Below, one piece after another: positions 34,387-43,617 of a stretch of DNA of 64,000 bases. A program made the translations under genes and the position numbers. Source of the stretch: Paracoccus caeni (GTDB lineage: Bacteria > Pseudomonadota > Alphaproteobacteria > Rhodobacterales > Rhodobacteraceae). The notes beneath the pieces were generated by a model, which saw only the letters and a program-made list of their open reading frames with translations, did no database searches and was not told where the DNA came from. Position 1 is the first letter of the stretch. Each line of letters starts with the position of its first letter. Location: positions 930,001 through 994,000 of the forward strand of contig NZ_JAEPRQ010000001.1 of the NCBI RefSeq assembly GCF_016629665.1, in the 5' to 3' direction.

Positions 34387-35712
34387 ATGACCGTCACGCT
34401 GCGACTGACCATGGTAGTTTCGACCGCGCTGGCGCTGGCAGCCTGTGGCGATCGGGAAGTCATTCTGCCCGGAGAACGGCTTGATCCGCTGGCGGTGACC
34501 TCACCCGACGGACCAGCCGTCGAAGGCCCCGCAGGCGTCAGTTCGACCGCCTTGTCTCTGGCTGCGCCACAGGCCAATGCCGAATGGACGCATCGGGCAG
34601 GCAATGCCGCGCATCAGCCGGGCCATGTCGCACTTGGCGCTGGCACCAACCGGATCTGGACCGCCAATATCGGGCAGGGCAATGGCAAGCGCCACCGCAT
34701 TAGCGCCGATCCCGTGGTCGGCGGCGGCCTGATCTTTACCATGGACAGCCGCGCGCGCGTCACCGCAACCTCGCCGAATGGCGGCACCGCATGGGCCTCG
34801 GACGTGACCCCGCCGCTGGAGCGGACCGACAGCGCCTCGGGCGGCGGTCTGGCTTATGAGGGCGGTCGCGTCTATGTCACCACCGGCTTTGGCGAGCTTG
34901 TCGCGCTGGATGCACGCTCGGGCGGGATCCTGTGGCGGCAGCGGGTAGCGGCGCCGATCAGCGGTGCGCCTGCGGTGCAGAACGGCGTCGTCTATGTGAC
35001 CGCGCGCAACAATATCGGCTGGGCGGTTCGCGCCTCGGACGGCAAGGTGATGTGGCAGACCTCGGGCAATCCGTCGCCTGCCGGGGTGATGGGGGTCTCG
35101 GTTCCTGCGGTTCAGGGGAATACCGTCGTCTTTGCCTTCTCTTCGGGCGAGCTTCTGGCCGCAAACACATCTGACGGAATGACCAACTGGACCGCGCAGA
35201 TCGCGGGCACCCGTCCGGGCCGCGCCTATACCGTGATCCGTGATGTCACCGGCGATCCGGTCATCTCGGGCGGGCTGGTCTATGGCGGCACCTCTTCCGG
35301 CCGGATCAACGCAGTCGAGCTTGAATCGGGGATCGAGCGCTGGTCCTCGCGCGACGGGGCGAACAGCCCGACGGTCGTTGCCGGTGGCTCGGTCTTCGCG
35401 GTCAATGATCAGGCAGAGCTGATCCGTCTGGACGCCGCAACCGGCGGTGTCATCTGGCGGGTCGCGCTGCCCTATTACACCGATGCAAAGGTCCGCCGTC
35501 AGGACAGCATCTATGCAAGCTTCGGCCCGGTTCTGGCCGGTGGCCGCCTGTTCGTCGCCTCGTCGGATGGCGTGCTGCGGGTCTTTGACCCCGCGTCGGG
35601 TCAGCTTGTCGGTCAGGCGCAAATCCCCGGCGGCGCTGCCGCTGCCCCCGCCGTTGCCGGTCAGACGCTTTATGTCGTCTCGCGCAGCGGCCAGTTGCAC
35701 GCCTTCCGATGA
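34387..35712 (+). CDS. bamB: Outer membrane assembly lipoprotein BamB
   Basis: Beta-propeller lipoprotein of the BAM complex. 441 residues from the ATG at 34387, with AGGGAGAG upstream. The lipoprotein signal ends ALALAAC (lipobox, Cys20). Repeats of the PQQ type run through the mature part (for example [19 protein letters not shown] and [19 protein letters not shown]), giving about eight blades. Its stop overlaps the der start (ATGA). Confidence 0.94.
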   Translation: MTVTLRLTMVVSTALALAACGDREVILPGERLDPLAVTSPDGPAVEGPAGVSSTALSLAAPQANAEWTHRAGNAAHQPGHVALGAGTNRIWTANIGQGNGKRHRISADPVVGGGLIFTMDSRARVTATSPNGGTAWASDVTPPLERTDSASGGGLAYEGGRVYVTTGFGELVALDARSGGILWRQRVAAPISGAPAVQNGVVYVTARNNIGWAVRASDGKVMWQTSGNPSPAGVMGVSVPAVQGNTVVFAFSSGELLAANTSDGMTNWTAQIAGTRPGRAYTVIRDVTGDPVISGGLVYGGTSSGRINAVELESGIERWSSRDGANSPTVVAGGSVFAVNDQAELIRLDAATGGVIWRVALPYYTDAKVRRQDSIYASFGPVLAGGRLFVASSDGVLRVFDPASGQLVGQAQIPGGAAAAPAVAGQTLYVVSRSGQLHAFR

Positions 35713-37193
35713 GCTTTACCCTCGCCATTGTGGGCCGACCCAATGTCGGCAAATCGACCCTGTTCAACCGGCTGGTCGGCAAGAAACTGGCGTTGGTCGA
35801 TGACCAGCCCGGCGTCACCCGCGACCTGCGCGAAGGCGCGGGCCGTCTGGGCGATCTGCGCTTCGTGGTGATCGACAGCGCCGGTCTGGAAATCGCCGAG
35901 GATGACAGCCTGCAAGGCCGCATGCGCCGCCTGACCGAACGCGCCGTGGACGAGGCCGATATCTGCCTGTTCGTCATCGATGCCCGCGTTGGCGTGACCG
36001 CTGCCGACGAATATTTCGCCGACATCCTACGCAAGCGTGCCAAGCACGTCATCGTCGCCGCCAACAAGGCCGAGGGTCGGGCTGGCGAATCCGGCGCGAT
36101 CGAGGCTTATGGCCTTGGCCTTGGCGAGCCGCTGCGCATCTCTGCCGAACATGGCGAGGGGATGGACGATCTTTACCGGGTGCTGATGCCCTTGGCCGAT
36201 GAGGTCGAGGCTGAACGCCCCGCGCCCATCGCCGCCGAAACCGATGTGGATATCAGCGAGGAAGACGCCGAATCGGGGCAGGGTGCCGAGGAATGGCGTC
36301 CCTCTGCCGCGCGTCCGTTGCAACTTGCGGTGATCGGTCGCCCGAATGCGGGCAAATCGACGCTGATCAACAAGATCATTGGCGAAGACCGCCTGCTGAC
36401 CGGTCCGGAAGCCGGGATCACCCGCGATTCAATCAGCGTCAGCACCGAATTCATGGGCACGCCCATGCGGATTTTCGACACGGCGGGCATGCGCAAACGC
36501 GCCAAGGTCACCGACAAGGTCGAGAAGCTGTCGGTCGCCGATGGCCTGCGCGCCGTCCGCTTTGCCGAAGTGGTGGTGGTGCTTCTGGACGTGGCGATCC
36601 CGTTCGAGCAGCAGGATCTGCGCATCGCCGATTTCGCCGAGACCGAAGGCCGTGCCGTCGTCGTCGCCGCCAATAAATGGGATCTGGAAGACGACAAGCC
36701 CGAGAAGCTGAAAGAACTGCGCGAGGCGTTCGAGCGTCTTTTGCCGCAGTTGAAGGGCGCGCCGCTGATCACCTGTTCGGCCCGCACCGGCAAGGGTCTG
36801 GACCGGCTGCATGCGGCGGTGATGAAGGCGCATGAGGTCTGGAACCGCCGCGTCTCGACCGCGCGCCTGAACCGCTGGCTGGAGGCGATGACCGAAAGCC
36901 ACCCGCCCCCCGCTCCGGGCGGTCGCCGGATCCGGCTGCGCTATATGACTCAGGTGAAGACCCGGCCACCGGCGTTTATCGTCAAGGCGACCCATACCGA
37001 CAAGCTGCCTGATAGCTATCAGCGCTATCTGGTCAACGGCCTGCGGCAGGATTTCGACATGCCCGGCACGCCGATCCGTCTGTTCTTCCGCGATCAGGGG
37101 GGGGACAACCCCTATAAGAGCAAGGCGAACAAGATCAACCAATCGGGCGCGCTGTCGAAGCACAAGAACCGTCAGAAGCCGAAAGGTAGCTGA
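35709..37193 (+). CDS. der: GTPase Der (EngA)
   Basis: Essential ribosome-assembly GTPase, 494 residues with two tandem G domains. G1 loops are GRPNVGKST (9-17) and GRPNAGKST (about 212-220); GVTRD and GITRD are the switch I loops; NKAE and NKWD are the G4 motifs; a KH-like C-terminal domain binds rRNA. A basic tail ([10 protein letters not shown]) ends the protein. It overlaps bamB by four bases and converges with the next gene, with stops 18 bases apart. Confidence 0.96.
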   Translation: MSFTLAIVGRPNVGKSTLFNRLVGKKLALVDDQPGVTRDLREGAGRLGDLRFVVIDSAGLEIAEDDSLQGRMRRLTERAVDEADICLFVIDARVGVTAADEYFADILRKRAKHVIVAANKAEGRAGESGAIEAYGLGLGEPLRISAEHGEGMDDLYRVLMPLADEVEAERPAPIAAETDVDISEEDAESGQGAEEWRPSAARPLQLAVIGRPNAGKSTLINKIIGEDRLLTGPEAGITRDSISVSTEFMGTPMRIFDTAGMRKRAKVTDKVEKLSVADGLRAVRFAEVVVVLLDVAIPFEQQDLRIADFAETEGRAVVVAANKWDLEDDKPEKLKELREAFERLLPQLKGAPLITCSARTGKGLDRLHAAVMKAHEVWNRRVSTARLNRWLEAMTESHPPPAPGGRRIRLRYMTQVKTRPPAFIVKATHTDKLPDSYQRYLVNGLRQDFDMPGTPIRLFFRDQGGDNPYKSKANKINQSGALSKHKNRQKPKGS

Positions 37194-37211
37194 GGGTTTA
37201 GGCGGCGGGCG

Positions 37212-40200
37212 TCAACGCCCGCCCAATACCGACAATTGCTGCGACTGACCGCCGCGAACATAGGTGATCCGGCTGTCGCCGATCTCGGAAATCGTGCCGC
37301 CATTGATCTTGTCGCCGATCCTCAGCGTCAGCACACGTCCATTCGACAGGCGAACCAGCGCACGGCTGGCGCGACCGGCACCGATCGTGCCGATGATCTG
37401 GGTGCGGTTGATCTGAATGCCACCTTTAACCGTCGCGGCGTTGCCTGCCGTGGTCGGCGTGCGACCGTCGGGGATGTCGGCTGCGGCGACGTCGGGCTCG
37501 TTCTCGGCTTCCGGTGGGGTGTAGGTCTGACGCTGTTGCGCGGCGGCGCGGGCCTCGGCCTCGGCCTGGGCGCGGGCGCGGGCTTCGGCCTGTGCGCGGG
37601 CCTGCGCTTCGGCCGCGGCATCGGCGCTGGCGCGCTGGCGGGCACGCTCTTCGGCCTGACGCTGCAACTCGTCATCCGCGCGGCGTTGTTCGGCGATTGC
37701 GGCGGCTTCGTCCTGCGGCAGCGCCGTCGGCGTGGGGGCCGAGGTTGCGGCAAGAGCAAGCGTATTGGTGGCAAGCCCGGCGGCGCGGCGCGGCGGAATG
37801 GCGGAAGATGTCAGCGAGGTCAGCGCCACGGCTCCGGGCTGCGCGGGTGAGCTGGCCACTGCCGAGGCGATTGCGTTCTCGACCGCGTCACGCGAGAGGC
37901 TGGCATTGCCCGCCGCGCTGACCTGACGGGTGCCGGGACGGGCCGAGGGGCGCGCGGATTGGGCCAGCCGGGCGGTGCCCGAGGGCGCAGCGGCAGGGGC
38001 GGCGGGTTCCGCCTGAGCGCGGGTGGCGGGACGTTCGCTTTCGGTCATGGCCGAGGCGACGGCGTCACGGACCGCATTTTCGGAAACCGAATTCACCGCA
38101 ACCGGGCGGCGCTGCGGACGGGCGTCGGCAAGGCGGATGACAGCGCCCCTTTCGGCGGCAGAAAGGCCGGAATTTCCGGCCTGTGCTGTGCGCAGATCGC
38201 GCAAAAGATTTTCGAGGAATAACCGCTCATCAGCGGTTAATCTGGTTGGCTCTTCCGGTTCTAACCGGCTGCCTTCCTCAAGAAAGGTCTGCCGGTCGGG
38301 CCGCGATGGCGGCCTTGCCGATGGTGTTCCGGGCGAGGTGGCCGCAGGCGCTGCGGCAGGCGCTGGCGTCGGTGCGGCGGCGGCTGGCGTCACTGCCGGA
38401 GCCGCGGCGCGGGACAGACCTGCCGGGCGGGTTTGCGGGCGGTTGCCCGAGACGCGCGGCTGTTGCGGCTCGGTCCGTTGCGCATAGGGCTGCGGATTGG
38501 CGGGCACGACGGGCTGCGCATCGCTGCGCGCCGGGGCCTGCGTGCGCGTCGGTGCGGCGCGGGGGCGGGCCGAGCTTGCCAGTCGCGGCTGCTGCGCGGT
38601 CGGGGCCGCTTGCGTCGGGCGCGGTTGCTGGGCCGGGCTGGTCTGCGCAGTGCCGGTGCTGCGCGGCGCCGACGCGGCTGCCGTTTGGGGTTGGGTAGCG
38701 GTCGGCGCGGTCGCCAGATCGCCCGCCATAGTCGCGGCGCTGACGGTATTCGCGGCGGCGGCTTCGGCGGCGGCCCGAGCCTGTGCTTCGGCACGCTGTG
38801 CATCGCGGGTGGCCAACGCTTCGGTCAGCGCGCGGCTGAGCGTGTCATTGCCAACCGGGCTTGGGCTAGGCGCGGGGACCGGGACAGCGGTGGTGGGTTC
38901 TGCCGCTGCTGCCTGCTGCTCTTGTTGCTGCGGGCGCGGGCGCGGGGCGACCGGCGTGATGCCCGTCTGCGTGGCGGCGGCGGTCGCGGCTTCGACCGGC
39001 GCTTCCACGGGGGCCTCGGCCAGCGATCCGGTCTCGGCGGGTGCTGCGTTCGGCACGGTTTCATCGGGCAACGCGGTTGCGGTGACCGGGTTTTCTTCGG
39101 GCGCGGTCGTCGCGGGTGCAGGCTCTGCTGCGGCGACTTCGGGCTCGGCGGTGACGGGCGCGACCTCTTCGACCGGGGCGGTTGCGGGGGGCGTCTCGGT
39201 CGAGGCTACTTGCGGATCGTTGCTGCCGCCGCCGAAGAAGGTCAGCACCAGCAGAACGGCAATCGCCAGCCCGCCGATCATCGTCATCAGCCGACCGGGC
39301 CGGTAGCTGCCGATGCGGGACGCAAGCGATGCCGCCGCAATTTCTTCCGGCGCGGCTTCGGCTGCGCGTTTCGTCCGCGCCTCGGTTGCGCGGGCATGAA
39401 CGGCCTGCGCGCGGGGCGAAAGGTTCTTCACGGCGGGCGCCTTGCCCTGACCGTGCCGGATGACGCCGCCCAATCGGGCAGCTTCGGCAGCCTGAGCGGC
39501 TTTTGCCTCGGCTTCGGTAATCTCGTCGGCAGTCACCGCCTCTGCCTGCTGCGGTTCCGTCACGGCTTCCTCGACCACCTCGGCGGCGATGACCATCGTT
39601 GCGGCAGCTTCGGGCTGGACCGGCGCGACCTCGACATGGTGCGGGGTAATGCGCGAGATGACCGGCCCGGCGGGCTGATCCTCTACTTGCGCCACTTCGG
39701 CAACAGCAGCGACAACCTCAACCGGCTCCGGTGCGGCTTCATCGGGGACGATTTCGCTGACCAGTTCCTCAACCGGAACGATTTCCTGCGCGGGTTCTTC
39801 GGGGGCCGTCTCGGTTGCAGCGACCGGGGCAGGCACGTCGATATCCGCGATTACCGGATCGGTGATGCGGGCCTGGCTCAGATCGGGTTCGCTGAAGGGC
39901 GAACGGTTCGACTGATCCTCGGCCAGACGGCTGGGACCGAAATCGGGATCGCCAAGGAAGCGGTCATCGCCGGGACGGGCGCTGAAACCGGAAGGCTGGA
40001 ACCCCTGAGCGCGGGCAAATTCTTCGGCCTCTTCCAGCGTGCGTCGGGCGACTGCGGCGATCCGCAGCGACTCGATGTCGCCATTGTCCGAAGGGCACCA
40101 GTCAAACGCCAGATCGCTTGCCGCATAGGGCGTCATCCCCTCCAGCGCGCGGGAAATGACCGTGGCGGTATCCGAACCGACCGGCACCGTCAGCCGGGTA

Positions 40201-40418
40201 TAAAGGATCTGATCGTCCGGGATCACCAGCACGGTGTCCGGGGTGCCCTCGGTTCCGCCCGCTTCATCGCGCAACGCATGCAGCTTGGCCGCCAGTTCGC
40301 GACCCGCAAAGAAGGCGCGGCCCAGCGGGCGCCAGTCGCGACCCTCGCGTTGTTCAAGCAACACGGCTTCGTGAGTGAAGCTCATGGCGAATTCGGGCGG
40401 CGCGGCGTGTTTGTTCAT
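37212..40418 (-). CDS. Large membrane protein: GspL/PilM-like head, PilP/GspC-like end
   Basis: 1068 residues, function unknown. The cytoplasmic head (about 12-155) has LVIPDDQILYTRLTVPVG, MTPYAASDLAFDW and ARRTLEEAEEFARAQGF, resembling the actin-like start of type II secretion GspL and type IV pilus PilM but far shorter. An acidic Pro/Ala/Glu linker follows to about 375, then one helix (377-396). About 600 residues of Ala/Pro/Gln/Arg low-complexity periplasmic sequence end in a compact final domain (996-1068; RVLTLRIGDKINGGTI) like GspC-HR/PilP. CAGG lies upstream of 40418; ATG 40385 is an alternative. No other secretion or pilus genes are near. A very long, repeat-like middle is typical of linkers spanning the periplasm. 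Confidence 0.8.
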   Translation of the reverse strand: MNKHAAPPEFAMSFTHEAVLLEQREGRDWRPLGRAFFAGRELAAKLHALRDEAGGTEGTPDTVLVIPDDQILYTRLTVPVGSDTATVISRALEGMTPYAASDLAFDWCPSDNGDIESLRIAAVARRTLEEAEEFARAQGFQPSGFSARPGDDRFLGDPDFGPSRLAEDQSNRSPFSEPDLSQARITDPVIADIDVPAPVAATETAPEEPAQEIVPVEELVSEIVPDEAAPEPVEVVAAVAEVAQVEDQPAGPVISRITPHHVEVAPVQPEAAATMVIAAEVVEEAVTEPQQAEAVTADEITEAEAKAAQAAEAARLGGVIRHGQGKAPAVKNLSPRAQAVHARATEARTKRAAEAAPEEIAAASLASRIGSYRPGRLMTMIGGLAIAVLLVLTFFGGGSNDPQVASTETPPATAPVEEVAPVTAEPEVAAAEPAPATTAPEENPVTATALPDETVPNAAPAETGSLAEAPVEAPVEAATAAATQTGITPVAPRPRPQQQEQQAAAAEPTTAVPVPAPSPSPVGNDTLSRALTEALATRDAQRAEAQARAAAEAAAANTVSAATMAGDLATAPTATQPQTAAASAPRSTGTAQTSPAQQPRPTQAAPTAQQPRLASSARPRAAPTRTQAPARSDAQPVVPANPQPYAQRTEPQQPRVSGNRPQTRPAGLSRAAAPAVTPAAAAPTPAPAAAPAATSPGTPSARPPSRPDRQTFLEEGSRLEPEEPTRLTADERLFLENLLRDLRTAQAGNSGLSAAERGAVIRLADARPQRRPVAVNSVSENAVRDAVASAMTESERPATRAQAEPAAPAAAPSGTARLAQSARPSARPGTRQVSAAGNASLSRDAVENAIASAVASSPAQPGAVALTSLTSSAIPPRRAAGLATNTLALAATSAPTPTALPQDEAAAIAEQRRADDELQRQAEERARQRASADAAAEAQARAQAEARARAQAEAEARAAAQQRQTYTPPEAENEPDVAAADIPDGRTPTTAGNAATVKGGIQINRTQIIGTIGAGRASRALVRLSNGRVLTLRIGDKINGGTISEIGDSRITYVRGGQSQQLSVLGGR

Positions 40419-40549
40419 ATGACCTGTTCACTGCTCGATGCTATCGCGTATCCCATTGTCAGCCTCGGGTCGCGATTTGGTTGGTTTGCACCAGATTTAC
40501 CGCAAATTATAGTGTGTGAAAAGTAAATCCCGCGCAGATATGGCGTATC

Positions 40550-40581
40550 TGTGAACAAAACGTGTGAACGAAACGGTGTGA
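40550..40581 (+). promoter_or_regulatory. Three tandem TGTGA repeats in the divergent promoter region
   Basis: TGTGAAC at 40550-40556, again at 40563-40569 (period 13), and TGTGA at 40577-40581 (period 14), with AAACG between copies. They lie in the 213-base AT-richer space between the two divergent genes, 50-80 bases before the SIMPL gene start. They look like a tandem operator, but no factor is known. Confidence 0.4.
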
Positions 40582-40631
40582 TTTTGCGTTAACTGCAACT
40601 TCAAGGATTCCTGCACGACGAGGACAGACCA

Positions 40632-41585
40632 ATGACAAACCTTTCCCGGATGATCGGCCGCAGCGCGCTGACCATATCGACTGCGCTGGCGATTGGCGCA
40701 GCTATGCCCGCATTTGCGGCCCCCGGAGCTGATGGCGGCAAGAGCTGTCATCCCATGGCGGGGCGCGGCGGCATGACCAGCCTGACCGTTACCGGCGAGG
40801 GCGAGGCGCGGATCGCGCCCGACATGGCCAGCATTCAACTTGGCGTGACCACACAGGCCGAAGGCGCGGCCGAGGCGATGAGCCAGAACTCGACCCGTCA
40901 AAGCGCGGTGATCGAGGCGCTTGGCAATGCCGGGATCGAGGACAAGGACATCCAGACCTCAGGTCTGAACCTCAGCCCGGTGATGGATTATGGCGATGGT
41001 CGCGCGCCGACCGTCACCGGCTATCAGGCCAGCAACATGGTTTCGATCCGCGTCCGCGAGGTTGAGAAGCTGGGCGAGGTTCTGGACGCCATCGTCGGTG
41101 CCGGCGCGAATGAGATCAACGGGATCAACTTCATGCGCGAAGATGGCTCGGACGCCGAGGACGATGCCCGCCGCGCCGCAGTCGAGGATGCGCGCCACAA
41201 GGCAGAAGTGCTGGCCGAGGCGGCGGGTCTGTCGCTTGGGCCGATCCTTCTGCTGCGCGACACGCCCAGCCCCGAAGGACCGCAGCCGATGATGATGCGC
41301 GCGCAGGCGGCTGCCGATGCGGGCGGGGTTCCGATCGCCGCTGGAGAGCTGTCGATGACGGCGCAGGTCGAAATGGAATTCGCCATGGTCGGTGACGGAG
41401 CCTGCGTGCCGATGCGCGGTCATGGCAAACCCCATGGCGGGCCTGATGCGCAGCCGCCTGCGGGTGATCTGCCTCCGCCCGAAGGAATCGATCAGGGCGC
41501 ACCCGCGCCGGGCGAGGCCGTGGTGCCGCTGGGCGAAAATCCGGATGGTGTGGCACCGGCGACGGATGGAGAAAGCTCGAACTGA
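40632..41585 (+). CDS. SIMPL-domain (DUF541) periplasmic protein
   Basis: 317 residues. Signal peptide ending AFAAPGA (about residue 30), SIMPL domain (about 48-255) beginning SLTVTGEGEARIAPDMASI, and a Pro-rich tail (about 265-317, PAGDLPPPEGID). Family members include BP26/Omp28 of Brucella and E. coli YggE, which forms a periplasmic oligomer linked to stress tolerance. A preserved ring-forming role here is only inference. GAGGA precedes the ATG. Confidence 0.9.
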   Translation: MTNLSRMIGRSALTISTALAIGAAMPAFAAPGADGGKSCHPMAGRGGMTSLTVTGEGEARIAPDMASIQLGVTTQAEGAAEAMSQNSTRQSAVIEALGNAGIEDKDIQTSGLNLSPVMDYGDGRAPTVTGYQASNMVSIRVREVEKLGEVLDAIVGAGANEINGINFMREDGSDAEDDARRAAVEDARHKAEVLAEAAGLSLGPILLLRDTPSPEGPQPMMMRAQAAADAGGVPIAAGELSMTAQVEMEFAMVGDGACVPMRGHGKPHGGPDAQPPAGDLPPPEGIDQGAPAPGEAVVPLGENPDGVAPATDGESSN

Positions 41586-41612
41586 TCACTTCAGGCTATT
41601 GACAGAAAAAAG

Positions 41613-41634
41613 AAAGGGGCCGTTCGGCCCCTTT
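41613..41634. terminator. Bidirectional terminator between SIMPL gene and metY
   Basis: AAAGGGGCC, loop GTTC, GGCCCCTTT, a perfect 9-bp stem. On the minus strand a long T-rich run follows (revcomp of the A-run at 41605-41615), and on the plus strand TTTCC. It serves both convergent genes. Confidence 0.9.
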
Positions 41635-41648
41635 CCTCTATTCGCGGG

Positions 41649-42929
41649 TCAGGCGGTAGCTTTTGCCAGTGCCTGATCCAGATCGGCGATCAGGTCGCCC
41701 ACATCTTCGATCCCGATTGACAGTCGAACGACCTCGGGCGCGGCACCTGCGGCGCGTTGCTGTTCCTCGGTCAACTGCCGGTGCGTGGTCGAGGCCGAAT
41801 GGATCACCAGTGACCGGGCATCACCCAGATTGGCGACATGGCTGAACAGGTCCAATGCATCGACCAGCTTCACCGCAGCCTCATACCCGCCCTTGACGGA
41901 AAAGGTGAACAGCGCCCCGGCACCCTTCGGATAAAGCCGCTTCGCCGTCGCGTTCCAGGGTGACGAGGCCAACCCGGCATAGGTCACGCTGGTCACACGC
42001 GGATCGTTCTCCAGCCATTCGGCGACCTTCTGCGCGTTTTCGACATGGCGGGGCATGCGCAGGCCAAGGGTCTCGATCCCCATCAGCGTGTAATGGGCGC
42101 CCTGCGGGTTCATGGTCATGCCCAGATCGCGAAGTCCGACGGCAATCGAATGGAAGGTAAAGGCCGCCGGGCCGAATGTCTCGTGGAAGGTCAGCCCGTG
42201 ATAAGCAGGCTCGGGCTGCGACAGGCTGGGGAATTTGTCATTGGCCGACCAGTCGAATTTGCCGCTATCGACCACCACCCCGCCGGTCACCGTGCCGTTG
42301 CCGGTCATGTATTTGGTCAGGCTGTGGACAACCAGCGTCGCACCCTGTTCGATGGGGCGGCAAAGATAGGGCGTCGCCAGTGTGTTATCGATGATCAGCG
42401 GTATTCCAGCCGCATCGGCGATGGCGGCAATGGCAGGGATGTCGGTCACATAGCCGCCCGGATTGCTGATCGATTCCGCAAAGATCGCCCGCGTGTCATC
42501 ATCGATCGCGGCCTTCACCGCCTCGGGATCGTCCAGATCGACGAATTTTGCCGACCAGCCGAAGCGCTTGATCGTCTGCCCAAACTGGGTGACGGTTCCG
42601 CCATAAAGCCTTGTCGAGGCGACGATATTCTTTCCCGGACCCATCAGCGGAAACAGCGCCATGATCTGCGCCGCATGCCCGGACGAGCAGCAGACCGCAC
42701 CCGCGCCACCTTCCAGCGCCGCAACCTTGGTTTGCAGCGCCGCGACCGTCGGGTTGGTCAGGCGCGAATAGATATAGCCGACCTCTTGCAGGTTGAACAA
42801 TTTGGCGGCGTGATCGGCATCGCGGAAGGCATAGGCGGTGGTCTGATAGATCGGCACCTGCCGCGCGCCGGTCGCAGGATCGGCATCGCTGCCCGCATGA
42901 ATGGCGGTGGTATCAAAGCCTTGGGTCAT
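41649..42929 (-). CDS. metY: O-acetylhomoserine aminocarboxypropyltransferase (sulfhydrylase)
   Basis: PLP enzyme making homocysteine from O-acetylhomoserine and sulfide, for methionine. 426 residues from the ATG at 42929. The Schiff-base lysine lies in VHSLTKYMTGNGTVTGG; the PLP-phosphate loop GGAGAVCCSSGHAAQ and IYSRLTNPT are family features. An open frame extends 44 codons upstream without homology. A SAM-responsive leader would be expected from relatives; I could not identify one with confidence. Confidence 0.93.
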   Translation of the reverse strand: MTQGFDTTAIHAGSDADPATGARQVPIYQTTAYAFRDADHAAKLFNLQEVGYIYSRLTNPTVAALQTKVAALEGGAGAVCCSSGHAAQIMALFPLMGPGKNIVASTRLYGGTVTQFGQTIKRFGWSAKFVDLDDPEAVKAAIDDDTRAIFAESISNPGGYVTDIPAIAAIADAAGIPLIIDNTLATPYLCRPIEQGATLVVHSLTKYMTGNGTVTGGVVVDSGKFDWSANDKFPSLSQPEPAYHGLTFHETFGPAAFTFHSIAVGLRDLGMTMNPQGAHYTLMGIETLGLRMPRHVENAQKVAEWLENDPRVTSVTYAGLASSPWNATAKRLYPKGAGALFTFSVKGGYEAAVKLVDALDLFSHVANLGDARSLVIHSASTTHRQLTEEQQRAAGAAPEVVRLSIGIEDVGDLIADLDQALAKATA

Positions 42930-43087
42930 CTCGGATATCCTTCTCCTCGTTCGCGCGAAGATTAGGAGCGTCGGATGACATACCGCAACGTCAAATTCCC
43001 ACGGTCGGACAGAAACGGCCCATCGAAACAGGATCACGCGCAAGCAAAATCTTCTCTTCACAGGCGCTTGCCGGGATTCTCTCGATT

Positions 43088-43534
43088 CTATGCGGGCCGG
43101 TTATAGCGGATGAATGGGGTCCGTGTGCCGACCCGGTCATACAGCATCCGGCCCGCATAGTTGAATTCCTGCGTCAGCCAATAGACGCTTGGCGCGCCTT
43201 CGGCATCGGCGGCGGCATAGACGGCCTCGATCAGCGCGCGTCCGACACCGCGCCCGCGCGCCTCGTCCGAGGTGAACAGATCCTGCAGATAGCAGACGCC
43301 CTCGGGCCGCCACATATGCGGATGAAAGACGTAATGCGTCAGCCCCAGCAATTGCCCGTCGGCCTCTGCCACCAGCCCGTGAAAATCACCCGGCTTGCGA
43401 TCAATCAACCGCTCGAATGCCTGATCGAAGAAGGCTTGCGGCAGGTCGGGCCGCTCGTAGAAAAGGTGATAACCCTCATAAAGCCGCTGCCACCCGGCTT
43501 TGTCCTCTGTGCGCACCGCCCGAACCTCAACCAT
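43088..43534 (-). CDS. GNAT-family N-acetyltransferase
   Basis: 148 residues with the GNAT acetyl-CoA motif YLQDLFTSDEARGRGVGRALI (motif A, R/QxxGxG/A at about 87-100) and C-terminal YDRVGTRTPFIRY. Substrate cannot be named. Probably monocistronic between metY and the moxR gene; a repeat element lies 17 bases upstream. Confidence 0.88.
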   Translation of the reverse strand: MVEVRAVRTEDKAGWQRLYEGYHLFYERPDLPQAFFDQAFERLIDRKPGDFHGLVAEADGQLLGLTHYVFHPHMWRPEGVCYLQDLFTSDEARGRGVGRALIEAVYAAADAEGAPSVYWLTQEFNYAGRMLYDRVGTRTPFIRYNRPA

Positions 43535-43550
43535 CCCGTTACCTCAGCTT

Positions 43551-43577
43551 TGCATTGGTCGATAAATATCCCGGGGA
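43551..43577 (+). repeat. Intergenic repeat copy 2 (TTGGTC-AATATCC element)
   Basis: TGCATTGGTCGATAAATATCC then CGGGGA. It is followed at once by GTCGCGC/GCGCGAC (43578-43593), a perfect 7-bp stem. It lies between the moxR stop and the GNAT start and is read in reverse relative to those genes. Confidence 0.65.
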
Positions 43578-43617
43578 GTCGCGCCCGCGCGACGGGGCAG
43601 CGCCCCAAGCCCCGATT

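Noticed and set aside
37204..37223. GGCGGGCG/CGCCCGCC hairpin as a terminator for der and the GspL-like gene
   Set aside because: A perfect 8-bp stem with a TCAA loop between convergent stops, but no T run on either strand and it overlaps a coding end; left as uncertain.
37500..39200. Tandem repeats or CRISPR-like array in the Ala/Pro-rich region
   Set aside because: The repetition is low-complexity coding sequence within one continuous frame; no direct repeats with unique spacers are present.
42930..43087. SAM-II or related riboswitch upstream of metY
   Set aside because: Relatives often have one, and a segment with GGGAATTTGACG is suggestive, but the pseudoknot pairing and the GCTAAA-type core could not be matched by eye. 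An Infernal scan with the SAM-II, SAM-V and SAM/SAH models would decide.
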